A stretch of 17,481 nucleotides of DNA from Thermoplasmata archaeon (lineage in GTDB: Archaea > Thermoplasmatota > Thermoplasmata > Thermoplasmatales > Thermoplasmataceae), in the NCBI GenBank assembly GCA_021802165.1, contig JAKAAU010000005.1:1-17481 (forward strand), given 5' to 3'. The notes under the pieces were generated by a model that had not been told where the DNA came from, did no database searches, and saw nothing but the letters and a program-made list of their open reading frames with translations. Below are positions 1-7,345 of this stretch, one piece after another. The first letter of the stretch is position 1. Each line of letters begins with the position of its first letter. Both the position numbers and the translations under genes were made by a program.

Positions 1-813
1 TATAAAGCAGTTATTTTATCTATTGCAATATCTTTCTTCAGGGTTTTTATTTTTACTTATTATACTGTTCACAGGGCTTTGATTTTTGTGCATTATTATT
101 ATATAGTTATCATTTTGAACATTCTCCTACTATGTCTGATACTTATATATAGGAAAATTAGTCATAACAGAAATATGTTCAATAAAAACACGTATAATTT
201 AGACGGAGTATACTCAGAAATTTTGGATGAACTTCAAAATAAGTTCGGAATAAAGGGTGTTAATTTAAAAATTTTAAAACGTAATACCTACAAAATTTTC
301 AATGCATTTACTGTGACAGTAAATAAAAATTTATCCTTTATGGTGTTTACCCGTGATTTTTCTGAATATCTCAATAAAGAAGAGATAGCCGGCATTATGG
401 CCCATGAAATGGCCCATATAAAGAACAGGGATTCTTACAGGTTTTTTATTGTTTATTCTTTACTCTTATTTGCTATTATGAATATACTTTTAATACCGTA
501 TATATTCAATAAGTCATATTTGTTACTTTCACTATTTATTGATATCCTTGTGGTGATAATATTTGCTACCCGGATACCTTTATTGTTATACAGGAGGCAC
601 AGGGAAATTAGAGCAGATATAACAGCAGCGAAATACGGATTTGGTTTCGTACTGATAAAGGGAATAGAAACCCTCGACAGAATGAACGGATATCCAGCAA
701 AAAAGGTAAAAGGCATTCTGGCAACACACTATTCTTTCGAGGACAGGAGGAAAAAAATAGAAGAATATACTGGAGATTTTGGCTGCACTGCAAATGAAAT
801 CAATCTGCCCTGA
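1..813 (+). CDS. M48-family (HtpX-like) membrane zinc metalloprotease, 5' end beyond the window
   Basis: A membrane-bound zinc endopeptidase of the M48/HtpX type, probably acting on misfolded membrane proteins (family knowledge). The zinc motif HEMAH lies about 108 residues after the first possible start (TTG at 79). A second motif, EIRAD, about 67 residues later supplies the third zinc ligand (Glu). Hydrophobic segments lie just after the TTG and twice between the two motifs. The reading frame is open without a stop back to base 1, and bases 4-60 encode another hydrophobic helix. Known HtpX proteins have two N-terminal helices, so the true start is probably left of the window and the TTG at 79 is a fallback. 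The last 14 bases overlap, tail to tail, the gene on the - strand. Confidence 0.85.
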   Translation, partial: YKAVILSIAISFFRVFIFTYYTVHRALIFVHYYYIVIILNILLLCLILIYRKISHNRNMFNKNTYNLDGVYSEILDELQNKFGIKGVNLKILKRNTYKIFNAFTVTVNKNLSFMVFTRDFSEYLNKEEIAGIMAHEMAHIKNRDSYRFFIVYSLLLFAIMNILLIPYIFNKSYLLLSLFIDILVVIIFATRIPLLLYRRHREIRADITAAKYGFGFVLIKGIETLDRMNGYPAKKVKGILATHYSFEDRRKKIEEYTGDFGCTANEINLP

Positions 814-2536
814 ATTTAGGCAAAATAATGTCAATAAGTGACGGATTCCCAATAACAGCAGATGAAACAGCCTTCTGGAATGCAGACCTAAGTTCTGGCA
901 CATCATTAACGGTGTATGATTCAATGCTGAATCCCCTGGCTATTGTCGCAAAATCAATTCTGGGATTGTCAATATCTATAAATTCCGTATCCTTTGAATT
1001 TTTAATATACTTTTCTGTAGTGTTTTCAAAATAAGGCCATTCTATAGCCCATGATCCGTTGTTTAGAATAATATATATAACTCCAAGGCCATAGTGTTTA
1101 ACGCTCCACAGCGCGGAGGTAACATTGCCGAATATGGCGTCACCATCACCTGTTATGCAAACTACAGGTTTATAATTTCTTATTCCTGAAAGGTAATTTT
1201 CCTCGTTTCTTGCCAGGAATGCACCATATGCCATGCCCACAGGAGACCCCAAATGTCCGCTGGGGTTGCTGAAGAATGTTCCAGGCTTGTCCAGATTTAT
1301 CTGCTGGTTCAATCCATTGTAGTATTTGATGCTACCATTAACAAGGGTCATCCCTTCTTTCCATTCCTCATTGAGGACATATCCTATTGAGTTATCGGTA
1401 AGTATATTTTTTTCCATATCCTTAGTGGCCACATTTTCAATATTTTTCATTAATTCTTCATGTTTTTCTATAACGGAAGCCCTGCGGTTTTCGATTACTT
1501 CCTTTTCATTGGCTGCTATTTCAGTTTTTTTCATTATTAATTCCAGAGTTGGTCCCAGGTCACATTCTATATCAATGGAGTTGAACAGATTGGAAGAGCC
1601 ATAGTCACCACCGCTATATATATCCCTGCGCCTCACGAACTCGGTGGAAAAATCTATAATATCTTTATCTACAGGAAATGCATTTCCAGGTAGTATACCG
1701 AATTCGAAAAGAAGCAGAAGATCATCATTCTTTGTATCCGGTACATACATTCTTGGAACAAAGCCGAGATGCATTCTGTTTTGTAGTGGGAAACTCATAA
1801 AATAACGACGTTCCTTGACACCTATTCCAAACTTATCAGCAAATTTAGTCATGGTATCTACATAATCCATATTTCTCCCTGCATGGGATACAAAAATTTC
1901 AGGATTATCTGAATTTAGTATCTTATCGCCTATTATTTTTACAGTATCAATATCCGGCAATCTTCGATTATAATAAAATTTCTTTGTCCTGATTGCCATG
2001 CCATCATAGGGTTTTTGCATGAGATCATGGCGCAATGTCAGAAATGATATACCCTTTGGTTCAAGCTGTGTTATGAAAAAAGCTTTTGAAAGGTCTTCCT
2101 CCATCATCTCTTCTGACTGAGAATTATTTGACCATTTTACCCATGGCTCTATAATATCAAGATGTTTAGATGAATAGTGACTCGTTGGATCATTTAGAAG
2201 ATGTGTTCCAGGGATATCTCTTGATGCCAGTACCAGAAGGGGTGCCATGTTGAGGTATGATGAATACAGTGCACCAATGGAATTCTGTGTACCTACTATT
2301 CTGTCAACCAGTGCTATTCCAGTTCTGTTCTTTGCCAGAGCGTACCCTTCTGCAGAGCTTATAGCGGTAAACTCATGCAATGCCTGTATCCATTTAATTC
2401 CCTTTTCAACCGATATTGCATCCTGAATTTCAGCCATTCCAGCTCCAGTTGTGCCAAAAATAAAATTATTTCCATATAATTTCAAGGACTTTATTAAAAC
2501 CTGCGCCAGTGTTTTAATTTCATAATTTTCATCCAT
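800..2536 (-). CDS. Thiamine diphosphate-dependent enzyme, acetolactate synthase/benzoylformate decarboxylase superfamily
   Basis: A 578-residue enzyme with the usual Pyr, central and PP domains of the ThDP decarboxylase/carboligase superfamily. The cofactor-activating glutamate is in HEFTA (residues 54-58), followed by a GTQNSIGAL stretch around 82-90. The ThDP/Mg motif starts at GDGD (463-466) and closes with NN (492-493). Length and domain order fit acetolactate synthase, pyruvate oxidase or 2-oxo-acid decarboxylases. No regulatory small subunit or other branched-chain amino acid gene is nearby, so an anabolic acetolactate synthase is not favoured; the substrate cannot be read from the sequence. 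The ATG start is supported by a box A about 26 nt upstream. Its 3' end overlaps the M48 gene by 14 bases. Confidence 0.85.
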   Translation of the reverse strand: MDENYEIKTLAQVLIKSLKLYGNNFIFGTTGAGMAEIQDAISVEKGIKWIQALHEFTAISSAEGYALAKNRTGIALVDRIVGTQNSIGALYSSYLNMAPLLVLASRDIPGTHLLNDPTSHYSSKHLDIIEPWVKWSNNSQSEEMMEEDLSKAFFITQLEPKGISFLTLRHDLMQKPYDGMAIRTKKFYYNRRLPDIDTVKIIGDKILNSDNPEIFVSHAGRNMDYVDTMTKFADKFGIGVKERRYFMSFPLQNRMHLGFVPRMYVPDTKNDDLLLLFEFGILPGNAFPVDKDIIDFSTEFVRRRDIYSGGDYGSSNLFNSIDIECDLGPTLELIMKKTEIAANEKEVIENRRASVIEKHEELMKNIENVATKDMEKNILTDNSIGYVLNEEWKEGMTLVNGSIKYYNGLNQQINLDKPGTFFSNPSGHLGSPVGMAYGAFLARNEENYLSGIRNYKPVVCITGDGDAIFGNVTSALWSVKHYGLGVIYIILNNGSWAIEWPYFENTTEKYIKNSKDTEFIDIDNPRIDFATIARGFSIESYTVNDVPELRSAFQKAVSSAVIGNPSLIDIILPKFRAD

Positions 2537-2557
2537 ATAAACTAATTATGTTTACTG

Positions 2558-2566
2558 ATTTAAAAC
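2558..2566 (-). promoter_or_regulatory. Box A (TATA) element of the ThDP enzyme gene
   Basis: On the - strand this reads GTTTTAAAT, centred about 26 nt before the ATG at 2536. That spacing would put transcription start at or next to the start codon, giving a leaderless mRNA. Confidence 0.5.
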
Positions 2567-2637
2567 TTTGTGGAATACATTCAATTTTTTGCATTCAAAA
2601 AGGATAGCATGCTTCTAAATATCAACTATAAACGTTG

Positions 2638-2722
2638 TGCAAGGGACGGGATTTGAACCCGCGAACTCCTTCGAGATAGAATCTTAAGTCCTACACCTTT
2701 GGCCAAGCTTAGTTACCCTTGC
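2638..2722 (-). tRNA. tRNA-Leu (anticodon UAA)
   Basis: An 85-nt class II tRNA that folds completely. The acceptor GCAAGGG pairs with CCCTTGC, discriminator A. The D stem is ACT/GGT, the anticodon stem TAGGA/TTCTA with loop CTTAAGA (anticodon TAA), the long variable arm has stem CTC/GAG, and the T arm carries TTCAAAT. The long variable arm and A73 are leucine identity features; it reads UUA codons. No CCA is encoded and there is no intron. A run of five T on the transcript about 35 nt downstream (2597-2601) could terminate it. Confidence 0.95.
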
Positions 2723-2741
2723 ATACCCGTTAATATGTTAT

Positions 2742-2750
2742 TTATTAATA
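2742..2750 (-). promoter_or_regulatory. Box A element of tRNA-Leu
   Basis: On the - strand this reads TATTAATAA, centred about 24 nt before the first base of tRNA-Leu (2722), in an AT-rich stretch. The distance suits an archaeal TATA box for a transcript starting at or near the mature 5' end. Confidence 0.45.
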
Positions 2751-2781
2751 AGTTTTTTTGAGACCTAGCGATAGTATAATA

Positions 2782-2789
2782 TTTATAAG
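2782..2789 (+). promoter_or_regulatory. Box A element of the 84-aa protein gene
   Basis: TTTATAAG is centred about 22 nt upstream of the ATG at 2808, with no ribosome binding site in between. This is the leaderless arrangement, and the same box and spacing recur before the dehydrogenase at 7346. Confidence 0.55.
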
Positions 2790-2807
2790 ATATATCACTA
2801 AGATATT

Positions 2808-3062
2808 ATGGTTGAAGAAAATAATAATGCTGTCATGGGGTTTAAGCTAGATGAAGAGCCTAAGTGGATAAGGGTATCACTGGATGATGGAACTGTTTTA
2901 GAGATCAAAACAGAGATAATGTCAATAATGAAGGTGGGAAATGATCCTAATACTGGACTCCCACAATACAGTATAAACGCTGCACCCATGATAAGAATGA
3001 TGAAAGTCCCAAAAGAATCAATTAAGAGAAAAGTGGATTCAGATAAGGGTTTGTACAGATAG
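2808..3062 (+). CDS. Small protein of unknown function (84 aa)
   Basis: I do not recognise this family with confidence. The protein is soluble, has no cysteine, signal peptide or membrane segment, and looks beta-rich in its first two thirds: WIRVSLDDGTVLEIKTEIMSIMKV is followed by a turn and a second strand pair ending in MIRMMKV. A short basic tail (KRKVDSDKG) closes it. The strong leaderless promoter (2782-2789) and the in-frame ATG argue for a real gene. It precedes the Lrp-type regulator by 49 bases, but that gene has its own box A, so co-transcription is not required. A small beta-barrel or nucleic-acid-associated protein is possible but unproven. Confidence 0.7.
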   Translation: MVEENNNAVMGFKLDEEPKWIRVSLDDGTVLEIKTEIMSIMKVGNDPNTGLPQYSINAAPMIRMMKVPKESIKRKVDSDKGLYR

Positions 3063-3082
3063 GAAAATATTCGTAAGAATAG

Positions 3083-3090
3083 ATTTAAAT
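3083..3090 (+). promoter_or_regulatory. Box A element of the Lrp/AsnC regulator gene
   Basis: ATTTAAAT is centred about 25 nt before the ATG at 3112, consistent with a leaderless transcript. Confidence 0.45.
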
Positions 3091-3111
3091 TATCCACTGA
3101 AATAGAGTAAA

Positions 3112-3501
3112 ATGGATGAGATGGATTTAAAGATTTTAGATTTATTAAGAGAAAATTCCAGAGAAAAAAATATGGAAATAGCAAGGAAGCTGAATGTTTC
3201 TGAGGGAACCATAAGGAAGCGCATATCTAATATGGTAAATTCAGGGATAATCCAAAAATTTACTTTAGAAACCGCCATTTCCATTGAGGGTATAGTTTTG
3301 ATAAAACTCGATTCAAGAAGGGCATCTGCTACAATTAAATTACTGAAAAGTGTTTACAGGGACGTTTATGAATTTTCAGGTAGGATAGACGTAGCCGTAA
3401 GAATAATTAAAAGTACAATAGATGAATTAAATATGGAAGTGGATAAAATCAGGGATTTGAGCGGTGTGTTGAATACAGATACAATGGTAAGACTTAAATG
3501 A
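3112..3501 (+). CDS. Lrp/AsnC-family transcriptional regulator
   Basis: A 129-residue DNA-binding regulator. Residues 1-50 form the winged helix-turn-helix: MDLKILDLLRENSR, then a recognition region around residues 28-42 (LNVSEGTIRKRISNM), then the SGII turn typical of Lrp proteins. Residues 55-129 have the length and alternating strand/helix pattern of the RAM effector-binding and dimerisation domain, including SGRIDVAVRI where relatives carry the G-x-x-D turn. Lrp proteins bind DNA as dimers or octamers and respond to amino acids (family knowledge); the ligand here is unknown. It is slightly shorter than bacterial Lrp, as is common in archaea. Targets could include its own promoter or the neighbouring small genes, which is inference. 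Confidence 0.85.
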   Translation: MDEMDLKILDLLRENSREKNMEIARKLNVSEGTIRKRISNMVNSGIIQKFTLETAISIEGIVLIKLDSRRASATIKLLKSVYRDVYEFSGRIDVAVRIIKSTIDELNMEVDKIRDLSGVLNTDTMVRLK

Positions 3502-3516
3502 AATTTAACGATATTA

Positions 3517-3525
3517 TTATATATT
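3517..3525 (+). promoter_or_regulatory. Probable box A element of alba
   Basis: TTATATATT is centred about 34 nt before the ATG at 3555, which would leave a leader of about 8-10 nt without a clear Shine-Dalgarno motif. Confidence 0.4.
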
Positions 3526-3554
3526 CTGAATAAATGTAGAATTGGGTAATTTAC

Positions 3555-3827
3555 ATGTCTGAAGAAAACATAATCTTTGTGGGAAGAAAACCAACTATGA
3601 ACTATGTACTGGCTATTGTGACTCAGTTTAATAACTCTGATATAAACAGAATAGTGATAAAAGCAAGAGGAAAAGCCATAAGCAAGGCAGTTGATATTGC
3701 AGAAATTACCAAGCATAAATTTATCCAGACAGCAACATACGAAAGCATCAAGCTTGATACAGAAACGCTAGAGGGAGAAAATGGTCCTTCAAACGTTTCA
3801 TCCATAGAAATAATACTTACAAAATAA
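3555..3827 (+). CDS. albA: Alba, archaeal chromatin / nucleic-acid-binding protein
   Basis: A 90-residue Alba (Sso10b family) protein, an abundant dimer that coats DNA and also binds RNA. The diagnostic N-terminal GRKPTMNYVLA contains the conserved lysine that is acetylated in Sulfolobus Alba (K12 here). It is followed by IVIKARGKAISKAVD, which carries the basic DNA-contacting residues, and a C-terminal strand VSSIEIILTK. Length matches the family. The sequence keeps one lysine where Sulfolobus Alba has two adjacent lysines (RK instead of KK). It lies 53 bases after the Lrp-type gene and has its own TATA-like element. A T-run just after the stop (3829-3833) could serve as terminator. Confidence 0.93.
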   Translation: MSEENIIFVGRKPTMNYVLAIVTQFNNSDINRIVIKARGKAISKAVDIAEITKHKFIQTATYESIKLDTETLEGENGPSNVSSIEIILTK

Positions 3828-3906
3828 ATTTTTATAATGTATAAAAAAAATTTCTACAAAACCTTAAATCATAATTTTCCATACATAAATATCACTTGGT
3901 GTTTCG

Positions 3907-4899
3907 ATGAAAAATTTCTATGAATGGCAGTATGGTCTCAGGGATAAGATTAATGAGGTAAATTCACGACTTCTTGAATCTATAAAAACTGACCAGAATT
4001 ATCTGTTCGATATGGCAAAATACACGATAGACGCTGGCGGTAAAAGATTCCGACCCCTGCTAACAATACTCTCATATGAAATATCCTGCTATGAGCCATA
4101 CGATAAAATTCTGGACCTTGCTGCAGGTTACGAATTAATACATACTGCTAGTCTCATACATGACGACATAATAGACAAATCAAAATATAGACGTGGTCGT
4201 GAAACGCTGTATTCCCGGGATGGTGTTGACAATGCCATAGTAGTTGGAGACTATCTTTTTGCAAAGGCATATGAACTCGGTTCCAGATACGGTACTGAGG
4301 TTTCAAAGGTAATGGCTGATGGATCTTCACATCTTGCGGAAGGTCAGATTATAGAGGCATTGAACATAGGGAATCTTTTACTTGATATTGAAACATATAA
4401 CAATATAATAAAAAATAAGACAGCGTATTTTTTCTCGGCATGTGCAGAAGGCGCAACCATAGCCGGCAGAGCGGATACAACAGTTAGAAAGAAGTTAAGT
4501 GATTTCGCCTTTAACATGGGCATGGCATTCCAGATTACAGATGATATACTTGATATAGTTGGCAATGAAAAGGAAATGGGAAAACCGACAATGGTGGACT
4601 TAAACCATGATGTTATAACACTTCCCATAATACATGCCTTATCCCATGCAAATTCAGCGGATATGAAAATACTGGTGAGTATATTGAAGGGCCAATATAA
4701 AGAAACCGATTATAAAACCAAATTCAGGGATTTACTTTTTAAATCAGGGTCTCTGGAATATGCTTTTAAGATAGCAAAGGACTATATTCTCAGATCAGTA
4801 GAAAATTTGAACGGTATAGGCAGATCCGAGGATCTGGGTCTATTAATGGACCTGGCACTTATTGTGGTGGATAGAATTAATGAATCAGGAGTGATATAA
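3907..4899 (+). CDS. idsA: Geranylgeranyl diphosphate synthase (trans-polyprenyl synthetase)
   Basis: Condenses isopentenyl diphosphate with allylic diphosphates to make the C20 (possibly C15) precursor of archaeal ether lipids. The 330-residue protein has GGKRFRP near residue 44-50, the first aspartate-rich motif DDIID (86-90), RRGRETL (96-102) and the second aspartate-rich motif DDILD (212-216) within FQITDDILDIVG. The residues just before the first motif (TASLIH) lack the bulky aromatics that shorten products to C15, which favours a C20 product; this is inference. Length is normal. Its stop codon shares one base with the ATG of the downstream ArsA gene, so the two are almost surely one transcript with coupled translation. 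Confidence 0.93.
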   Translation: MKNFYEWQYGLRDKINEVNSRLLESIKTDQNYLFDMAKYTIDAGGKRFRPLLTILSYEISCYEPYDKILDLAAGYELIHTASLIHDDIIDKSKYRRGRETLYSRDGVDNAIVVGDYLFAKAYELGSRYGTEVSKVMADGSSHLAEGQIIEALNIGNLLLDIETYNNIIKNKTAYFFSACAEGATIAGRADTTVRKKLSDFAFNMGMAFQITDDILDIVGNEKEMGKPTMVDLNHDVITLPIIHALSHANSADMKILVSILKGQYKETDYKTKFRDLLFKSGSLEYAFKIAKDYILRSVENLNGIGRSEDLGLLMDLALIVVDRINESGVI

Positions 4900-6059
4900 T
4901 GACAAGGGTATTATTGTATACAGGAAAAGGTGGAGTTGGCAAGACAAGTGTAGCAGCATCTACAGCGTCAATGCTGGCAAAAAACAACAGGAAAACTATA
5001 GTGATGTCAACGGATCCTGCTCATAGCCTCAGTGATTCTCTAAATACAGAAATTAAATCTGAAGCTACAAAGATTTCAGAGAATCTATACGCTCAGGAAA
5101 TAAATATAAACGATGCAATAGAATCACACTGGAAGGATCTCAGGGAGTATCTGACAGCCCTATTCCAGTATCAGGGCCTGGATCCTATTTCAGCAGATGA
5201 AATAGCTATACTTCCAGGTTTTGAGGAAGCCACATATTTGCTGTACATAAATGATTATATAAAGAACAATGAATACGATGTAATTGTTGTGGATAGCGCT
5301 CCAACAGGCGAGGCATTGAGGATGCTTTCATTTCCCGAGGTTATGCGCTGGTACATGGAAAAGGTATTTCCCATAAGCAGGACTGCTGCCAAAATAGCCA
5401 GACCCATAATGCGGCCTTTCACTGGTATACCCATGCCTAATGACAAGGTATTCAAGAGTGCAGAAACACTTTACGATGACCTGGGCGAAATACATAAAAT
5501 TCTGGAAGATCCGGATATCACTTCCATAAGGCTTGTAACCAACGCAGATCAGATGTCCTTCAATGAAACCAAGCGTGCGTTTACGTATTTGCTTCTCTAT
5601 GGATATCCTGTGGATGCAATAATAGCAAATAAAATATATCCGGAAAATACTGGCGATTTTTTCACCAACTGGAGGGAAACACAGGCACAAATAATTGGAG
5701 AACTTGACGCCTCATTTCCAGAAATAAAGGTTTTTAAAAGTTATCTGCAAAATTATGAACTCATGGGCCATGAGAAGGTGCTCAAATTTGCCCATGACCT
5801 TTACGGTTCCGAGGACCCATATTCCGTCTTTTATAAGGGAAAACCCATAGAATTCACAAGAGAGAATGGAAAAACCACGGTCAAAATGAAGCTTCCATTT
5901 GCAGATAAAGAAAATCTGAATCTGTTTAATAGAGCCGGTGAACTTATTGTTGAGGTCAAAAACTGGAAACGCATACTTTATCTTCCCCAGACCATGGCCA
6001 ATATGCAACCTACAGGGGCAGAACTCAAGAACGGTTATCTATATATAACATTAAGTTAA
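4899..6059 (+). CDS. arsA: ArsA/Get3-family ATPase with C-terminal HSP20-like domain
   Basis: A cytoplasmic ATPase related to Get3/TRC40 (tail-anchored protein targeting) and bacterial ArsA (arsenite pump). The deviant Walker A GKGGVGKTS spans residues 9-17, switch I DPAHS 39-43, and switch II is in IVVDSAPTGEAL (129-140). Residues from about 315 to the end form a beta-rich unit (VKMKLPFAD, LIVEVKNWKRILYLP, GYLYITLS) of the HSP20-like type often fused to archaeal ArsA homologues. The protein has no cysteine, so it has neither the arsenite-binding cysteines of ArsA nor the CxxC zinc site of fungal Get3. With no ArsB pump gene alongside, a role in membrane protein targeting or chaperoning is more likely than arsenic resistance. 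It overlaps the GGPP synthase stop by one base. Confidence 0.9.
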   Translation: MTRVLLYTGKGGVGKTSVAASTASMLAKNNRKTIVMSTDPAHSLSDSLNTEIKSEATKISENLYAQEININDAIESHWKDLREYLTALFQYQGLDPISADEIAILPGFEEATYLLYINDYIKNNEYDVIVVDSAPTGEALRMLSFPEVMRWYMEKVFPISRTAAKIARPIMRPFTGIPMPNDKVFKSAETLYDDLGEIHKILEDPDITSIRLVTNADQMSFNETKRAFTYLLLYGYPVDAIIANKIYPENTGDFFTNWRETQAQIIGELDASFPEIKVFKSYLQNYELMGHEKVLKFAHDLYGSEDPYSVFYKGKPIEFTRENGKTTVKMKLPFADKENLNLFNRAGELIVEVKNWKRILYLPQTMANMQPTGAELKNGYLYITLS

Positions 6060-6088
6060 TTACTGTATATGGATAAAAAAACAGTAAT
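6059..6088 (+). promoter_or_regulatory. 8-bp hairpin with the next gene's ATG in its loop
   Basis: ATTACTGT (6059-6066) and ACAGTAAT (6081-6088) are perfect inverted repeats around a 14-nt loop that contains the ATG at 6069. The left arm touches the arsA stop codon. In an arsA read-through mRNA the start codon of the 61-aa gene would be presented in the loop. A TATA-like CTATATATA at 6040-6048 lies about 25 nt before the ATG, so a separate leaderless mRNA without the full hairpin is also possible. Confidence 0.4.
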
Positions 6089-6254
6089 ACAGATAAATAT
6101 CGAGGTACCGCATATTGTGGGAACTGCTCTTCTGGAAGGAAAAAAGTTTTTTGATGGGGGACTTGAGCTTTTAAGGTTCGGTTCACGGATGCTTAATAAT
6201 AATGTATCATCTGCAGAACCTGTAAAAAAATTAAAGAAAATAGATATAAAATAG
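6069..6254 (+). CDS. Small protein of unknown function (61 aa) downstream of arsA
   Basis: I do not recognise this protein. It begins 9 bases after the arsA stop on the same strand and ends 12 bases before the convergent Taw1 stop, filling the space exactly, which favours a real gene. The sequence has a short strand (TVIQINIEV), then a probable amphipathic helix with small and hydrophobic residues (GTALLEGKKFFDGGLELLRFGSRML) and a lysine-rich tail. There is no signal peptide, no convincing membrane span and no cysteine. Its place suggests co-expression with the GGPP synthase and ArsA/Get3 ATPase; a partner or client of the ATPase is possible but is only inference. Confidence 0.6.
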   Translation: MDKKTVIQINIEVPHIVGTALLEGKKFFDGGLELLRFGSRMLNNNVSSAEPVKKLKKIDIK

Positions 6255-6266
6255 GTATGTCAATCC

Positions 6267-7244
6267 TTATTTTCTGTTTATTTCAAGTTTATTGAGAGTT
6301 TTTTGTATTTCTTCATCAACGTTTATTTTTGCGATTTCTGGATTTTTTGCTATCATGGCAACCCTGCTCTCAAATCTATCGGCATATTCAACATATCCAA
6401 GTCTTCTGGCGAGTTCACCGGAGAATTCCATGATTTCATCATGCGTAGGCATATTTTCATATGATAATCTCCCTGCTGACTGACCTACATGGACATATCC
6501 CTTTGATTCTATGAAATCCGGGTCGGCACGCCTATCCAGGTCTTCATACTCATCATAATACGGAAAATTAATATTTTTTACCATAGTATGCCTTATTACC
6601 GTTCTTGTATCCAAGGAAGGCAGCAGATCAATTGTTTTATTGAAGTTTTCCCACGCATTTCCTAAGGCAGGATGTAATACATCATTGAAAACTTCTTTAT
6701 TAGGGCCTGCAACTGTCACATATAACTGAGTAGGCAACGGATTTAAATTTTCAAGAACCTTAGGCATGGTTCCATTTGTTACAACAAATGTTGTTATTCC
6801 TCTTCTGGTAGCCGCTTCTATTAGCTCGCCAAGCCTGGTATAAAGCGTTGGCTCACCAGTCAGGGATATAGCCATATGTCTCGGATGCGATGCCTCCTCA
6901 AATAATTCTTTTTTTACCTTGGGATTTCCCTTGAAGCCAGATATGAGTTTGAGATGAGCTTTGATACTCTCTTCCAGTATGAATTCTGGGTCATCCTCCT
7001 CATTTATGTGCATTGAATCGAATCCCTGGAATCTCCAGCAAAAATCGCAGTTCTCAGAGCACGAATTCAGTGCGGGGGTCATCTGTACGCACTGATGTGA
7101 TTTTATTCCATAAAATGTGTTTTTATAACATGGGGCCTTGCCAAGTAATTCACTTTTCGTCCAGTGGCAAACCTTTACAGCCGAATGGCTCCCAACCAGC
7201 CCGTAATGCTGTTTTTTGTAGACGGCCTCATAATTGTTGATCAT
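6267..7244 (-). CDS. taw1: tRNA 4-demethylwyosine synthase Taw1 (radical SAM)
   Basis: Converts N1-methylguanosine-37 of tRNA-Phe, with pyruvate, into the tricyclic 4-demethylwyosine. The radical SAM motif is C62-x3-C66-x2-C69 (SCSENCDFCWRF), and Cys26, Cys39 and Cys52 sit where TYW1/Taw1 proteins bind their second [4Fe-4S] cluster. Other family hallmarks are the GLVGSHSAVKVCHWTK start, ISLTGEPTLY (about 127-136), FVVTNGTMP and YVTVAGP. The 325-residue length matches archaeal Taw1, which lacks the flavodoxin domain of eukaryotic TYW1. No other wyosine gene is adjacent. The ATG is supported by a box A about 24 nt upstream. It converges on the 61-aa gene with a 12-base gap. Confidence 0.95.
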   Translation of the reverse strand: MINNYEAVYKKQHYGLVGSHSAVKVCHWTKSELLGKAPCYKNTFYGIKSHQCVQMTPALNSCSENCDFCWRFQGFDSMHINEEDDPEFILEESIKAHLKLISGFKGNPKVKKELFEEASHPRHMAISLTGEPTLYTRLGELIEAATRRGITTFVVTNGTMPKVLENLNPLPTQLYVTVAGPNKEVFNDVLHPALGNAWENFNKTIDLLPSLDTRTVIRHTMVKNINFPYYDEYEDLDRRADPDFIESKGYVHVGQSAGRLSYENMPTHDEIMEFSGELARRLGYVEYADRFESRVAMIAKNPEIAKINVDEEIQKTLNKLEINRK

Positions 7245-7263
7245 TATTTACCAATTTAATAAG

Positions 7264-7272
7264 AATATTTAA
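7264..7272 (-). promoter_or_regulatory. Box A element of taw1
   Basis: On the - strand this reads TTAAATATT, centred about 24 nt before the ATG at 7244, consistent with a leaderless mRNA. It shares the intergenic region with the divergent dehydrogenase promoter. Confidence 0.5.
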
Positions 7273-7319
7273 CATTTGCTAGAAAAGTTACCGATGTAAT
7301 TTCAGGTTTGCACCACATT

Positions 7320-7327
7320 TTTATAAG
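7320..7327 (+). promoter_or_regulatory. Box A element of the SDR gene; decides its start
   Basis: TTTATAAG is centred about 22 nt before the ATG at 7346. It directly abuts the alternative in-frame TTG at 7328, which would then lie upstream of the expected transcription start. The ATG at 7346 is therefore the likely start. Confidence 0.55.
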
Positions 7328-7345
7328 TTGGCAATATTATTAATT

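Noticed and set aside
586..924. Antisense frames of about 110 codons across the M48/ThDP junction
   Set aside because: They lie opposite well-supported coding sequence with conserved motifs and have no promoter or recognisable protein features.
4899..6059. Arsenical resistance locus
   Set aside because: The ATPase has no cysteines and no arsenite pump, reductase or ArsR gene is nearby.
7328..7345. In-frame TTG giving a longer SDR with N-terminus MAILLI
   Set aside because: It directly abuts the box A at 7320-7327, upstream of the expected transcription start, while ATG 7346 has correct leaderless spacing and the usual SDR N-terminus.
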